Shown piece by piece: positions 46,071 through 57,960 of a DNA stretch of 64,000 nt; within the stretch, counting starts at the first letter, position 1, and each line of letters opens with the position of its first letter. The notes below the pieces were generated by a model. That model did no database searches. It had not been told where the DNA came from and was given only the letters and a program-made list of their open reading frames with translations. The stretch is from Rhizophlyctis rosea (taxonomy: Eukaryota; Chytridiomycota; Chytridiomycetes; Rhizophlyctidales; Rhizophlyctidaceae), in the NCBI GenBank assembly GCA_027596075.1, contig JADGJC010000101.1, positions 1 through 64,000 on the forward strand, given 5' to 3'. The position numbers and the translations under genes are program-made.

Positions 46071-47768
46071 ATGAACGCGCTGGAGCTGCTGAAGCTGACA
46101 TACTCGGATAACGCGACAACCTTGGAAAGTGAAGAGGAAGACTCGTCTGGTATGGAGACGGTTGCGCTAGTCTTGTGGGAAACAACTCCTCATCTATAAA
46201 CAGATACCCTCTCCCGCGACATCCTCACAATACAACAGAACGTAGCCGGCACTATCGCACAAACGCCAGACGCTTCCCACTCTCCTCCTACTGCGAACGG
46301 CACGAAATTGCCACTGGCCAACCTCCTTCCACCCGAAATCCTCCAGCTCATATTCACGTTCGTCCGCACGCCTGTCCCCCGCAATGTCTCCGCAGAAGAA
46401 CGCCGCAACCACCACATTCAAACTTCCAAAGCATATCATACGTGCGCTATGACTTGCAGAGGGTGGAATCCAGTCGCGGTGCAATTTTTAGCCCAGGATA
46501 TGATAGTAAACTTCAAACGGATTCGCGTTCTCAGCTTTGTCGAAACATTGGGTTTTGTCAGTGCGCCAGTGGGGAAGCCTGGGGGTGGGAGAGTATGGGG
46601 AGAACGTCATTGGGACAGCAGCAAAGTTCGGCGCATTACGTTTGGGGTCCGTGACGACATCAGTCCTATCTGCTTTAATCTGAGGAAGTTTGGAAATTTG
46701 AGAGTTGTCGCCGTGAACGAATCTACCGTCACGCCGGAAGATTTGGCCAACCTATTCGCTAACTGCCCCAAGTTGGGATGTCTTTCCATCACGATCCGTA
46801 ACATTTACAAAAGCGGACAGGATACCTCGGTCTCGAAACCCGTTGCGGCAGCATTGGAGGACGGCGTGGGAAAGCTCCGTATGTTAGACATAGATATTCA
46901 ATGTGGGGTATGGGTTCACGAAAATTCGAGGGGGTTTGGCGCCGGAACGATTCGCGTTATTGTAGGAACGGGCGAATTGCGGTTCATCAACCTCATTCTT
47001 TCGAACGTAACATCGACCTTGCGCGCTTTGACGTACATCCCACCTCCAGCCCGCACCACAGATGACTGGCCGGCCCCGTTCCACAACCATCAGCCTTCCA
47101 ATCTGCAGTTCCTTGAATATTCCGCTGGCGAATATCTCAACTCCATCAGCAATCTATACTCTCAATTGGTATCTGCCCCTAACAATTTGACGACCTTGAT
47201 TATCCACAAAGTTCTGCTACGCGGTATCCTTGCTCAAGCAATATGCAACGGATGTCCAAATCTCCGCACCCTTGCTTTGCGCGACGTCGAGCTGACTTCC
47301 GAGGCCGTTTCAAAGCTCGCCACTGGGCCCAATATCACGACATTCATCGTCCATCATGAGTTCTTGTCTCCGCGTGGTGCTGGTGCATTGCCGGGCACTC
47401 GAGGGAGGCGGGAAGTTATCGATTGGAGGGATCTCATATCCCGACGGGCGTCGTATTGGATCAATCTGCAAGTTCGCGGGATCGCCATGACCGTCGAGGT
47501 GATGGATTTGCTTGCAGAAAAAGGGAGGGAGTCGTTGCAGAATGTCCGATTACCAAGATGTCTCGGTGGTGATCGGCATACCGAAGGTGTTGCTGCAACC
47601 TTGAGATTCGTCAGAACTTGCCGCCGATTGCAGCGCTTCTCGCTCAACGTCGATGGAGGGCCCGAACTCAAAGCCCTTTTGGCGGAGAGAGGGATCCAAC
47701 AGTGCAGGATGATGGATGGACGGGATGAGAGGGAACTGCTGGAAGAGGACATAACTTGGGCGGCATAG
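46071..47768 (+). CDS. F-box / LRR-like protein
   Basis: Two exons, 46071-46149 and 46204-47768, with a 54-nt intron (TCTG|GTATGG...AAACAG). The 547-aa product begins MNALELLKLTYSDNATTLES. An F-box follows at about residues 70-125: LANLLPPEILQLIFTFVRTP, later CAMTCRGWNPVAVQFLAQDM. The rest has irregular leucine-rich repeats (LRMLDIDIQCG, LRALTYIPPP, CPNLRTLALRDVELTSEAV, LVSAPNNLTTLIIHKVLL). It would act as an SCF ubiquitin-ligase substrate adaptor; the substrate is unknown. The intron removal is needed to reach the N-terminal ATG at 46071; otherwise the frame has no start before the F-box. One of three F-box-like genes in the window, as expected for a lineage with an expanded family. Confidence 0.85.
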
Positions 47769-47977
47769 TCGTGATGGAAACGGATTTGCTGAAAGAGGAA
47801 GTAGCTTAGGCAGTATAGTGATGGTATACACTTGTACGCTTGTACAGCACTTCCTAATACACTATATTGGTCGAATCATCGAATGCAAAACAATCTATAT
47901 TGTATACAACCACATGCATATGCAAATTCTACCAATAAAACCCCAAAATATCATCATCACAAATGCCCCGCCATCAT

Positions 47978-49139
47978 CTAAACCCTACTAAACAAATAGT
48001 TATGGCACATCTTCCCCGTCCCGCACACGTAACCGATTTCCTCAAACTCCTTCGGGCACCCGAGGGCTTCATCGTAAGAGTTGCAAGGGTAAATTTTGGA
48101 GTCCATGATGCGGAAGCCGTTGACTTCCAACATGTGGTAGAGGAGACCGAGGTAGTGGACGTGTTCGGAGGTTTTGATCCAGTTGCGGGATACGTGGATT
48201 TCGATGGCGAGTTGGTCGACTTTGGAGAAGAAGGTTGGGTCTTCGCGGGCTACGTCGCGGGCTAGGGCGTATTCGCCTGGATGGAGGTTGATGCGTTAAG
48301 ATTGGAGCAGAATTGATGGTGGCGGGATAATATGAGAAACTTACACCCTTCGCAGTCAATCTTCAAGACGTTGACATGTTCATGTCCCAAGAACCTCTTC
48401 AAACCGGGAAGGGAGGTGGTGAGCCATTGGTCCGCCACCGTTCCGCGGTGAGTGGTTCCAGCTCCACCCAAATCCTCCTTGTTCAACAATGTGGCGCCGA
48501 CTTTAAAGAAGTTCAGCCGAGGGCCAGGTGATGCCTTGTGGTTGACAGTAGGGTCAAGAAGAACTGCGTGGATGGTTATGATATTGTTCATACGGAACAG
48601 TGCAATTGCCCCCAAAAAAAAACCACTCACTGCCAGTGCAGTTCCACTTTTCATCCATATCCGTGTCGAAAGAGTAATCATTGTCAATACCGAAGGAGTA
48701 GAATATGCAGCTTTTGTGCGCTGGTGGTTGCTTATCGCAGAGGTCGTGCGCTGATTTGAGAGGACCGATCAACACGATTGTTTACGCATATTTGCTTACA
48801 AATAATGCGTCGAAACACCTTACCTCCCCATCCAGTCCCAAACTGCTTAAACTTGCACACCTCATACTTCGGTGTACCCTTCTCCAAATCCTCCATATCC
48901 GATTTCACCTGCATCAACGCCTCACGACTCGCGGCGCGGCAGGCTTTGGACCGGTCGGCGACAGCCCAGTTGCATTGCGTTGTCGCCCGGCTGCCGTAGT
49001 AGGTGTAGTCTGACGATGACCAAGTTGACAGGACGACATAGAGGAGCATGATTCCGCCCGCTGTGAATATCAGGCGGCGTTTGGGGATGCCGGCGGAGAA
49101 GCCTGTGCGGGCGAAGGTTGGGAGCGTGTCGGAGGCCAT
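47978..49139 (-). CDS. type II membrane protein with FkbM/METTL24-like methyltransferase domain
   Basis: Short cytoplasmic N-terminus (MASDTLPTFARTGFSAGIPK), a single signal-anchor helix at about residues 22-40 (RLIFTAGGIMLLYVVLSTW), then a luminal domain. Cys-rich start: CKFKQFGTGWGGK, then CDKQPPAHKSCIFYSFGIDN, then DPTVNHKASPGPRLNFFKVG, WLTTSLPGLKRFLGHEHVNV and the hallmark LKIDCEGCEYALARDV, followed by FFSKVDQLAIEIHVSRNW and VNGFRIMDSKIYPC. The LKIDCEG motif with the upstream FYSFGI(D/G) motif is typical of METTL24/FkbM-like SAM methyltransferases. Four or so exons; stop TAG at 47978-47980. Likely Golg-resident; the acceptor substrate is unknown. Confidence 0.8.
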
Positions 49140-49993
49140 TGTTTAGGACCGTATGGGGAGGAGAGATGAGGTGGAATGGGGGTGGTTGAGGTGTCCGGGT
49201 GTTCGGTCAACGTTGCTGGTGTTATTGAGGTGCAATACAGATAGCTCGCAAGGGCACGAAAGGTGAGAAAGTTGTAGAAAGCTGCCCACACTCTTGTTAT
49301 GAGGTATTTGATTGGAATTTGACCAAGAGTTGAGGAGGGAGTTGGGCAACGCTCGCTTCAAATTGAGCAAATATTCAAAGGGACTCCTTCCCATACCTGG
49401 GTATACGCCTGGATAATGCCATGTCAGCAAGGTCAGCAACTCGCCCCCTTTGTGGAGAAGGGGCCACGCGTCCATCTGGGTCAGACTCGCCTCCAGACTG
49501 GCCCTCGCCAGTGTCAGCAGTGCGCCAACTGTTGGCGCCTCTGCGCCCAGCAGCCCGGTCGGAAGGAGTTGCCTTCTCCTGAAATTGCATTGTGGCGTCG
49601 TGGAGGCCCCTTGTGGCTAAGCTGACGCGTACCGGTACCAGTTCGCATGATCGGCATGATGATTTGCGCAGCCAAACATTTTTACTATTTCTCTGTTTTA
49701 GCAACTCACAAAAGCTAACAAATTTGGCGATATGTAAAATGACAATCCGCTCGCTCCTGGTGATTATGGACCAGCATGTCGTGAATGCATCGAATTTTAC
49801 GTCCTCGCATTGCCGCAATCTTTGACGTAAATTTGCCCAAATTTGAGCGTCCTCATCGAACTTGGTCCACTGCAACCCCGTTATTAATAACTGATACTAT
49901 CAGTCTGGCCTATCACTTGGAAAACTTCACGATCATTAATCTTCCAGTACTTATATATCAAACTGGTCGATACCACGCATTTACAAAAAATAA
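49140..49993. other. intergenic region
   Basis: 854 bases. A G/C-rich part (49430-49620) contains a perfect 8-bp inverted repeat GCGCCAAC-T-GTTGGCGC near 49521-49537 and an imperfect CCCCCTTT...AAGGGG hairpin near 49443-49465. No coding exon supported. Confidence 0.45.
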
Positions 49994-52900
49994 TCAATAG
50001 TCATCAAAATCCTCCTCATCATCAAAATCATCAAACTCGTCCCCATAAATCCCCCCATGCGCCGTACCCATATGCTCGTAAATAATCCCTCCATCAAACT
50101 CCTTCCCACACCTCCAACACCAATGCGACTGGCAGTTCGTGCACGTAATGTGGTCGCAACCTGATAGCTTCTCGGTTGTGACGTCGCAGCGTGGGCAGGA
50201 TTGGAACTTGGGTTTGTGGGTCTGCGTGAGGATGGCAGGTTAGATTCCAAGGGAGGAAATGGAGATAGAAAGTGCGCAATTGGGACCGTGAATGATCCTA
50301 CCTGCCCCCCAGAATCCAAAGCTTCACATTCTTCACACCTCCACCCCTCAACATCCTCCACATGCCCTCCACAAGCCCTTTCAACAAATTGCTTGGCCTT
50401 ATAACACCGCCTACACCACGCGTAAACCCATCCTGGATCCATCGTCCCATCACCCTTGAGCAGCTCGCACGCCTGGCGGTTGTGTCTCACAATAGTCTTT
50501 GCCGTCGGTGCACGCTTACAGAACGGACATGAAAGGTGCGATGTGATTATGATTGAACCGGGCTTGATTCCGCCGTACCAAGCGTCGAGACAAGAAGTGC
50601 ATGCTATGGATGTACACCCGCGGCGGCCACAGGAATGGTGGAGGTTGTGGTGTGGTGTGTCTTCGAAGCAGAGGGTGCAGAGGCCCAGTTCGGATGATGC
50701 GGACGTGATGGCGGTCAAAAGGGAGATCAGGATGGTAGAGGTGTTGAGGACGGGCTTCTTGTTGTAGGTCAGAAGTCCCATTGGGGTGTTGGAAATGGGG
50801 CGGGTAGTGATGATGTCTTTGGCGACAAAGAGCGTCTTCCCCTGTAGAGCGCTCACAATATCAGCATACTTTCTGGTCTCAACACATTGATCAATACTAA
50901 CCTGCAAGAAGTGCCATTGGGTCCAGCTTTGCGGGACCTCAACCCCAATAGCATCACAAACAGTCGCACGCCAAGCGGTGTCCTCCCAGACGTCCTTCAG
51001 TGATGTTTCAATCTCCTCCGGAGACACCGCACTTCCACTTCCAGCACAGGGAGGACAGACAAAGGTCTCATCATCGTGAACGCCTGCATCCCGGCTTGGG
51101 TCCACGAAGAGGTTCTTGCAACCACTGCAGCGAATCAGTGGTGCAGACTGGGACTGCCGGCACCAGTGACATTTCGGGCTTACGGTCAGCAGATGGGGTC
51201 GAACCACCTGCAAAAAGAGGAGCATTGACCAATCAGCGCTTCCGGAAATCATTGGTCCATCCCATTGACAGAACCACATACCGTATAATGCCCCTTACAA
51301 CTCCGACACTCACACCAACAGCTCTGATCACCTTCATGCGGCTCCGGGACACCCTTCCCATACTCAAGATCTCCATCCTCAGCACGGCACAATCCACAGA
51401 TATCATCTTTAGCCATCATGGTGAAAGATCGCTTATGCCCACACCTCAAACAAACCCGCTTGAAATCCGGTCTAATGTTCTTCAAAGCTCCGCGAGGTTG
51501 CTCCAACTTCAAAACCCGGTTGCCGTTGACAAGAAGTCCCCCAATCGTTCGTAACCGCTGGAATTCCTCCCGCTCAGATGGAGTCAATATACCGTCCGCG
51601 CCCTTGTCGCTGCTGTTGTTGGCCTCGATGAATCGTGCATCGACCTTTAGCACAAACTTCACGAATGCTAATGCGTAGTTTTCGGTGATCTCTGCATCAA
51701 ACCACTTGCCCCTAATTCTAGTCAAGAACGTCTGGGCCCGTGGAGCAAGGACGGTGTGACCTGTCATATATGCTACACAGGCGATGAGGAAAGCAGGACG
51801 GAGGGATACGCTCAAGCCGGGGCACATGATGTGGTAGAGGTGGGAGAACAGATCGGTGTTCTTCATTGCCAGCGGGATATATGTATCGGGAGGCGATGCA
51901 TCAGGAGGTGAATCAAGAACTTGAAGCTCGCTGATAAGATGGGAGACCCGCGAAAGGACCTTCGAGTTGCAAGAGTACGTGATCTCCAACAATTCCTGAG
52001 CCTTCCAGTCCTCCTTCGTCGGACCAGCCACAAGAGCGGGGAATGCGGGTGATATCGATGCAATGAACTCCTTTATCTCCTCAGACTTGTTGTAACTAGC
52101 ATCCAGCCACGCCTGAACAGTGATCTTGTCGGCGCCAGTAAGAACCGAAATCGTGCGGGAGATTTGGGCAAGGAGCTCTTCGCGGCGCGGATCTTTACGT
52201 CTCTTGCAGATTTCGCGCCAGTAGAGGCCGAAGAGCTTGTTGCGGGTTAGTGCGAGGATGTTTTGGGGTGTTAGGAGGTCGGCGAAGATGGTGTAGACTT
52301 TGGCGCAGTATGGTTCGTCGGTGTGGATGCTGCTTAGTAGGGTGTTGGTTGTGGTGGCGATTGACTGTAGAGGTAAAATCTCGACGGAGCGATTCTTTGA
52401 GAGTTGCGCTTTCAACAACAATTTCCCAGGCTGTTTCTCCCCCATGGCAGTTGACATATCTAATTGAGGTGAATGCTGAGTGTTTGCACTGTATGTCAAC
52501 ACAGTAGCGCCGAACATTGCTGGTGTTTGCTCGTAGGGAGCTCCGAGTAGTCCGACCAGCAGGTTGATTGTTGCGGTCGATATCATTGTAGCTGTGGTTG
52601 GTTCCACCACGAATGTCTTGCCGCCTGTGATCAGCGACATCCAAGTGTAATACGTCGCTGTATCCTAGAAGCGATCATGGGTGTCAGTATGCGTTTACTT
52701 TCTTCACTTGACGGTCTCGAATCACTTACATCTGTCATATTGAGGATGGGGAAAACAGTGATGTTCTGCTCCTTCATCAGCCTTGTCACTTTGATCCAGT
52801 CCCAATGCTCCTTAGGAATGGCGGAACGTTCCCTCTTTGCGTTCTCGCTATCTTGCAAAAGCGAGTGGGGTGGAGCATCTGCGTACCAGATGACGACCAG

Positions 52901-53328
52901 CTCATGGTCAGGTGAAGCGACTTCTAACAGCTTTGAGGCTGCGGTTTTGGCTGCCTCCGGCGTGTCATAACCACCTTCCGGGAGTAGACCCGATGCAAAG
53001 CCCTTCAGTGGTGCGAGAGAACCAGATGTGCTGTGCCACCCTGACCACTTATACTGATGAAAAGATTGGCGAGTGGTTACGAACACTGCTCCACGCATCG
53101 CGATTGTACCATTTGTTACAGACTTACCCGTTGTTTGAAGCAATCATCATAGTCGTAATAAGAGAGAATGCCAATCTCATCAAAGGCATTGACCAGAGTA
53201 GCTATGGAAATCAGTTCGGGCAAGGTCTGACGGACGGCAGCCAGAAAGGGACCCATGCTCCAAGTGGCATCGGTGACGATGCAGAGCTGGACGGGCCGGC
53301 TCGAAGCGGGTGTTTGTACTATTGTCAT
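49994..53328 (-). CDS. VWA-RBR protein: von Willebrand A domain plus RING-IBR-RING-like E3
   Basis: Start MTIVQTPASSRPVQLCIVTD. The N-terminal VWA domain has a DATWSMG MIDAS-type motif (D-x-T-x-S), then ELISIATLVNAFDEIGILSY, YDYDDCF, and VVIWYADAPPHS, with FITGG-like SLITGGKTF. A large helical middle follows (about 53-51.3 kb). Then come Cys-rich zinc segments: CLRCGHKRSF, CGLCRAEDG, CWCECRSCKGHY, CHWCRQSQS, CSGCKNLF and CPPCAGSGS. A RING1-like module has CTLCFEDTPHHNL, CGRRGCTSIACTSCLD and CPFCKR. An IBR-like segment has CRRCYKAKQFVERACGG and CEECEALDS. The last exon is a RING2/Rcat-like CPRCDVTTEKLSGCDHITCT, NCQSHWCWRCGKEF, ending in an acidic DDFDDEEDFDDY tail. About six exons; TGA at 49994-49996. 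Roughly 1,050 aa. Likely a ubiquitin ligase recruited through the VWA domain. Confidence 0.8.
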
Positions 53329-54043
53329 GATGGATGTTTAGACGGTTGGGGAGATGAGGTTTGTTGAAGGGAGCAGTGGGTTTATGTGACTTTGGGGTAG
53401 TACATTCAGCAGTGACTTTGCACATGGGTGATGAAGGAAGACGCGTTGCCCTGTGTTACATGTGATGATGTGCATTGAGATGAGTGGTATCGCTGTGACT
53501 GGCGAGTGACCAGCATGCGTGCATCATCAGCAGAATGCAATCAGTAACTGGAGTATAGCATATCAAGATTTCGTCAAAGATGAACTTTGCCAATATGGCT
53601 GTGTGCATTATGGGTAGTTATGGGTGCACTGAGCGAAAATATCATTTTGATCATAACCTCCATATCAGCAATTTGATCACAGGCCACTCTAACACTGTCC
53701 ACACTTCTTCCCAAAATGGGAAATGTGGCTTCGATATTGGGTGGTGTGGACCGCCGGTGGCTGCCACCCATTTCGTGATGCCAATTTTGGAACAGGCTGA
53801 AAGTCAATCCAAGACGCAAATCTCACTTGTTTACCAGCATTCACTCTCCTCAAATTCCAAAACATCGATGCAGTGAGGGGAAGGAATAACCTGGGTGCAT
53901 AATCACAACTTCAGTCTAGCTCAACATTCAGTCAAGTACAATAGCATAGAACTACAGATAGCCTACGCCGTCGGTTCGACGACGGTTGCCTTTGCTATTC
54001 GCTCCCACTTCCCGACCTTTTCCCCTCCTCCTCAAACTAGAAA
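53329..54043. other. divergent promoter region
   Basis: 715 bases between the VWA-RBR gene and the next plus-strand gene. No coding exon, repeat or RNA gene supported. Confidence 0.5.
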
Positions 54044-56402
54044 ATGCGATACATCGTCATGTCGAACTTCGTGGAACCCCCAGTGTTTCGTTCAAGCTCC
54101 CAGAACCGCCTTCCTCTCGCAAACCAACTCGGCTCCAGTCTGCCTCTCGCTAGACGGTCGAGATCCCGCGTTATTCTATTGATAGTTGTTGCCTGTCTGG
54201 GGTATTGGTTTTTCTTATCAGGCGATAGCAAGCCTGCAACAGACCTGCCAGCCGCACACTTTTCCGACCCGCAGCCTCAGGCGAAGGCGGATAGTCCGAA
54301 ATTCGGTTATAAGAACGTACCGGCGGCCGAAGTTGTTGGGAAACCACCTCAGAAGGCTGTGGAGGATTCGAAACCTCCAGTCAAAGCCCAAATACCGAAG
54401 GCGCCTCAAGTCGTCGAAAAGGTGCCTGCAGCTACTCCCGCACCTAAACCAGTCTCACCTGCCGTCATCAAGAAGCCTGCCGTACCTGCTGCCGCCGCTG
54501 TCGATGCCCAGAAACCGATCGTCCGAGAGGAGGTCTTTGTAGCTGCCACCATTTTGCCGGGTCCAACAGGCATTGCGCAGGCCACCAAACCACCTCACTT
54601 GCAACCGAAAGTTACCAATGCTGCAGCTGGATTTGGGAAAGCTACAGTCGTTGCCAGCCAAACACTACCCTATTACGGATCCGTTCCCACCGCCTTGACT
54701 GGAACAGCGCGAAAGACGGCCTTCCAGTTGGCTGCTCAGGCTAAGAAGGCGGAGTTGGAAGCCGCAGAGGCGCTAGGAAGGGCTGAGGCAGCAAAGGTAT
54801 ACGATCATCGTGCTTGTAATGTCTTTGCGGCATGTACTGATCTTCGTACAGGCCTTAGTCATGATCGCGGCCGAGACAAATCTCAATAAGCTGGTGAAGA
54901 AATACTGGAAGTCCGCTACCAAAGCCTACAACGCGACTGTACAAGCAACAGCAGCCAAACGAATCCGCCAGTTCCTCGTTCCTGCCAACACCCCAACCAA
55001 AACACCCATCTGCTTAGTAGCCTACCACCAAGGGCATGGCGAAGCTTTCCCTCCCCATATCACCGCTTTCTTGGACAGCGTCGCCCGAAACGATGGTTAC
55101 GCAAACGTCCACCTGTTCGTGCACAATGTGACTACCGAATCAATCCCCGATTACCAGAAGAATGACAACGTGCGGGTCGTAGATATTAGCATGGTAGATC
55201 GATCCTACAAGATCCGCGGATTTGCAGGGATGGCGACGGATGCGTTGTGTTCAGTTTTTGGGAAGGGTGATTTGAAGGATCCAGTTATGGGATGGCGGAA
55301 CGAGAATGCGGATTGTGCGTTGTTGGAGGAGCGGTTGAGTCAGTACAAGGGAGATGGGGGCCACTTCATGACGCAGTTGCAGGGACACTTTGCCAACATT
55401 TTCGCGCCGTGGGTGGGACCGAATGTGTGCGAGTCGTGGGCGTGGGCTAACACTGACACTATTGTTGGGAACATGTCGCGGTGGCTGAAGAACAAGAAGG
55501 TGGAGGGTGCGGATTTGGCGACGACGCATGAAGGGGATGCTTGGAGGGTGTACTTGAGGCACACATTCACCATTCATAACTGGCGGAACAACCCGACGGT
55601 AGTAGAAGGATTGTGGAAGCGGTGTGAGGCATTGTCAACATTGGAGGGAATCCTAGACACTTTCAAAGACCCGTCCGCCTACCTATCCATCACTGAAGGT
55701 TGCTACTCAAATGGCGCTTTGACGACTCCCGGCATCAACGCCGTCCTCCTACCTTGGCAACTTCCTCCCTGGCGAAAACCCACCTTGGTCGTGCTCTACG
55801 AAGGACACCTCGCCTACTGCGTCGGCGAGACCTACGCCGAAAACTGCCGCAAATGGGTAAAAGGCATCGTCAAAGAACGCGCAGCACGCGAGAAGCAAGC
55901 CGCCGCCCTCAAAACCACCGGCAAAACCGAAGCCCACGAATTCCACCTCCCCAACGGTCCGTCCATCGCCGAAGCCTTTTCGAAAAAACCCCGCGCCGAA
56001 GTCTCCATGCCACTTAAACTCTCTCTCGAATGCTCCAACTGGATCCCGTCCGATAAGCAAATCTGTCTCGGTGACAAACCGACCGACTTGCCGGAAATGG
56101 ATTGGGAAAAGCACGCGTACATCCAGTCAGTTTCCGTTCCGGCGGGAGTGGACCCGGCGAAAGCGGTTGAGAAGATGGTGGTGAAGATGGAGGAGTATGA
56201 GTTGCCGAGGGATTTTGTTAGTACGGGGACGGAGAGGGGTGTTGCGGAGATTTTGATTGTGCCGAGTTTTGTGGAGTGGGCTAGTACTACTAGTGGGAAG
56301 CCGCCGAAGGTGGAGAAGACGTGGTTTTATACGGTTGATAAGGGGAGTATTCAGGTTTCGCCTGGGAAGGTTTTGTTGCATACTTTGGGTGGGTGGTGGT
56401 AG
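54044..56402 (+). CDS. type II membrane protein, glycosyltransferase-like luminal domain
   Basis: Two exons, 54044-54796 and 54852-56402 (55-nt intron, GCAAAG|GTATAC...TACAG). The 767-aa product has a short cytoplasmic N-terminus, one signal-anchor helix at residues 43-59 (VILLIVVACLGYWFFL), and a Pro/Ala/Lys-rich stem to about residue 250. The luminal domain has ICLVAYHQGHGEAFPPHITA, FLDSVARNDGYANVHLFVHN, SYKIRGFAGMATDALC, WVGPNVCESWAWANTDTIVG and KPTLVVLYEGHLAYC. The strand-helix-strand start and the WAWANTDTIVG segment (a D-x-D-like site with Asn) resemble Golgi glycosyltransferases, but I cannot name the family. An ATG six codons later (54059) is an alternative start. Convergent with a GT64-like gene. 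Confidence 0.8.
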
Positions 56403-56805
56403 GGTCCTGATATCAATGTTTTTTTTGGTGTGGGAGATAGATTTTATGGGACGTGGTGGTAATCTAACCGGTAAATTGTTTGGCGGGCAATTTGGGAGGG
56501 TATCATTATTTAGTATCCGGATAGCACATGTACATAGCTGCATTCAGCGGTGGGAATTTCTTCCTCATCCGTTGAATGGAAATAGTAGATTATTTGATTC
56601 TCATTTACCGTCAGCTTGCTTCAGTGCAGGAGATATTGCGTGTTACAGATGCACAACTGGGGGATATAGGTACATTCATGGATTATAAGTACATCCATCG
56701 AATTCCAACATCAAAAAATTACAGTCATCCTAGTTCATCCTCCTTTCGTCGTCGTCGTCCCATCATCAACATCAGCCATCCCTTCTATGTCGGAAACAAG
56801 CTGAA
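56403..56805. other. intergenic, convergent 3' ends
   Basis: 403 bases between two convergent glycosyltransferase-type genes; no coding exon seen. Confidence 0.5.
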
Positions 56806-57960
56806 TCACTTGGGATCAATCAAAATCGGCCCCACCTGCCCAACCCCAATATTCTCACTCAACACATCCCCAAAACTCCCCCTAAACAAATTCAAACACT
56901 CGCTCCTCGTCACAATATGCCCCTTCTTCCCACTCAACCCGTTCTGCTTCTCCGTTATAAACACCCCATTCGCAAACATCGGACTTCTTGCTCCCGGCCA
57001 AGGCGCCGTGGAAGCTACAACATAATTAAACAAAATGTCCTCGCAGTTCCAATGTTCCGAGACGAATTGACGATGCGGGGCGTTGGAAGGGTGCCAGTAT
57101 TGGCGGGCATGGTTGATGTGGTAGAATGTTGCGCCGGTTAGCATGAGGTTGTAGCGGGAGCGTTTGTAGATGTAGGAGTAGGAGAGGGTGTTGTTTTTTG
57201 TGGGTTGGGGGATTGCGGCGCGGGGGACCCAGCCTGTGAGGCGGTCCGGGAAGGATTGGTGGGTCTTTGTGAGGGTGCGGAGAGGGTGAGACGGGGTGAG
57301 GGAGGTGTGGAAAGGGAGAGCACGTACCAGAAACCCGAATTCGACGGTCTCACAATCAATCCTCACATCATCGTCCAAACTCAATACACTCTCTGTTCCC
57401 TTTGTTCCATCTTCCATACTGTCCACATTAGCGACCCCATCAACCTTAAACCGATCATTCAAATCCATCCCCTCCCTCCACACAAATCTCACCCTCTTCG
57501 TCAAATTCCCATCGGCTTTAACAAAGTCTAAAATCTCTTCCGGTGGAGGAATTTTACTGATCCATATCACCACCACCGATTCGAGGCTTTTGCATGCACC
57601 GCTGGTGGGGCCGGCATATTGGGTTAGGAAGTGTTTGAGGGAGGAGAGGCGTTTTTCGTAGGACGCGACGACTATGGTGTATTTGTTTGTTACTTTGAAT
57701 GTTGGGGTGTGGGCGGGGGAGAGGTTGGCTGGTAAGGGCGTGACGGATGGGGAGAATAGTCCTATTCGGGTGCTGCTGTCTAGAACGAAGATGAGAGAGA
57801 TGAGGGCTACGAAGGTGAGGATGCCTAGGAGGAGTGATCGTGAGATTCCACGAAGACCGAAACTGGAGCTGAGTGGTCGTGTTTGTGAGGTGCGGAGTGT
57901 TATGGTTGGGAGACCTGCATCTGGGTTTGTTTCACATGAGGAGACAGCACCGAGGTGGGA
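56806..57960 (-). CDS. exostosin-like glycosyltransferase, GT64 family
   Basis: Luminal domain in GT64 order: KYTIVVASYEKRLSSLKHFL, VVVIWISKIPPPEEI, NLTKRVRFVWREG and the D-x-D site VLSLDDDVRIDCETVEFGF. A further intron follows near 57210-57330, then DRLTGWVPRAAIPQP, YNLMLTGATFYHINHARQYW, HWNCEDILFNYVVAS and the C-terminus VGPILIDPK (stop 56806-56808). The N-terminal side has a basic stretch and a signal-anchor helix (LLLGILTFVALISLIFVL). GT64 enzymes add HexNAc or GlcA in heparan-type or GIPC glycans in the ER/Golgi. The start codon is not resolved: the frame stays open to about 57960 without an ATG, so a small first exon is probably missing. Confidence 0.85.
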   Translation of the reverse strand, partial: SHLGAVSSCETNPDAGLPTITLRTSQTRPLSSSFGLRGISRSLLLGILTFVALISLIFVLDSSTRIGLFSPSVTPLPANLSPAHTPTFKVTNKYTIVVASYEKRLSSLKHFLTQYAGPTSGACKSLESVVVIWISKIPPPEEILDFVKADGNLTKRVRFVWREGMDLNDRFKVDGVANVDSMEDGTKGTESVLSLDDDVRIDCETVEFGFLVRALPFHTSLTPSHPLRTLTKTHQSFPDRLTGWVPRAAIPQPTKNNTLSYSYIYKRSRYNLMLTGATFYHINHARQYWHPSNAPHRQFVSEHWNCEDILFNYVVASTAPWPGARSPMFANGVFITEKQNGLSGKKGHIVTRSECLNLFRGSFGDVLSENIGVGQVGPILIDPK

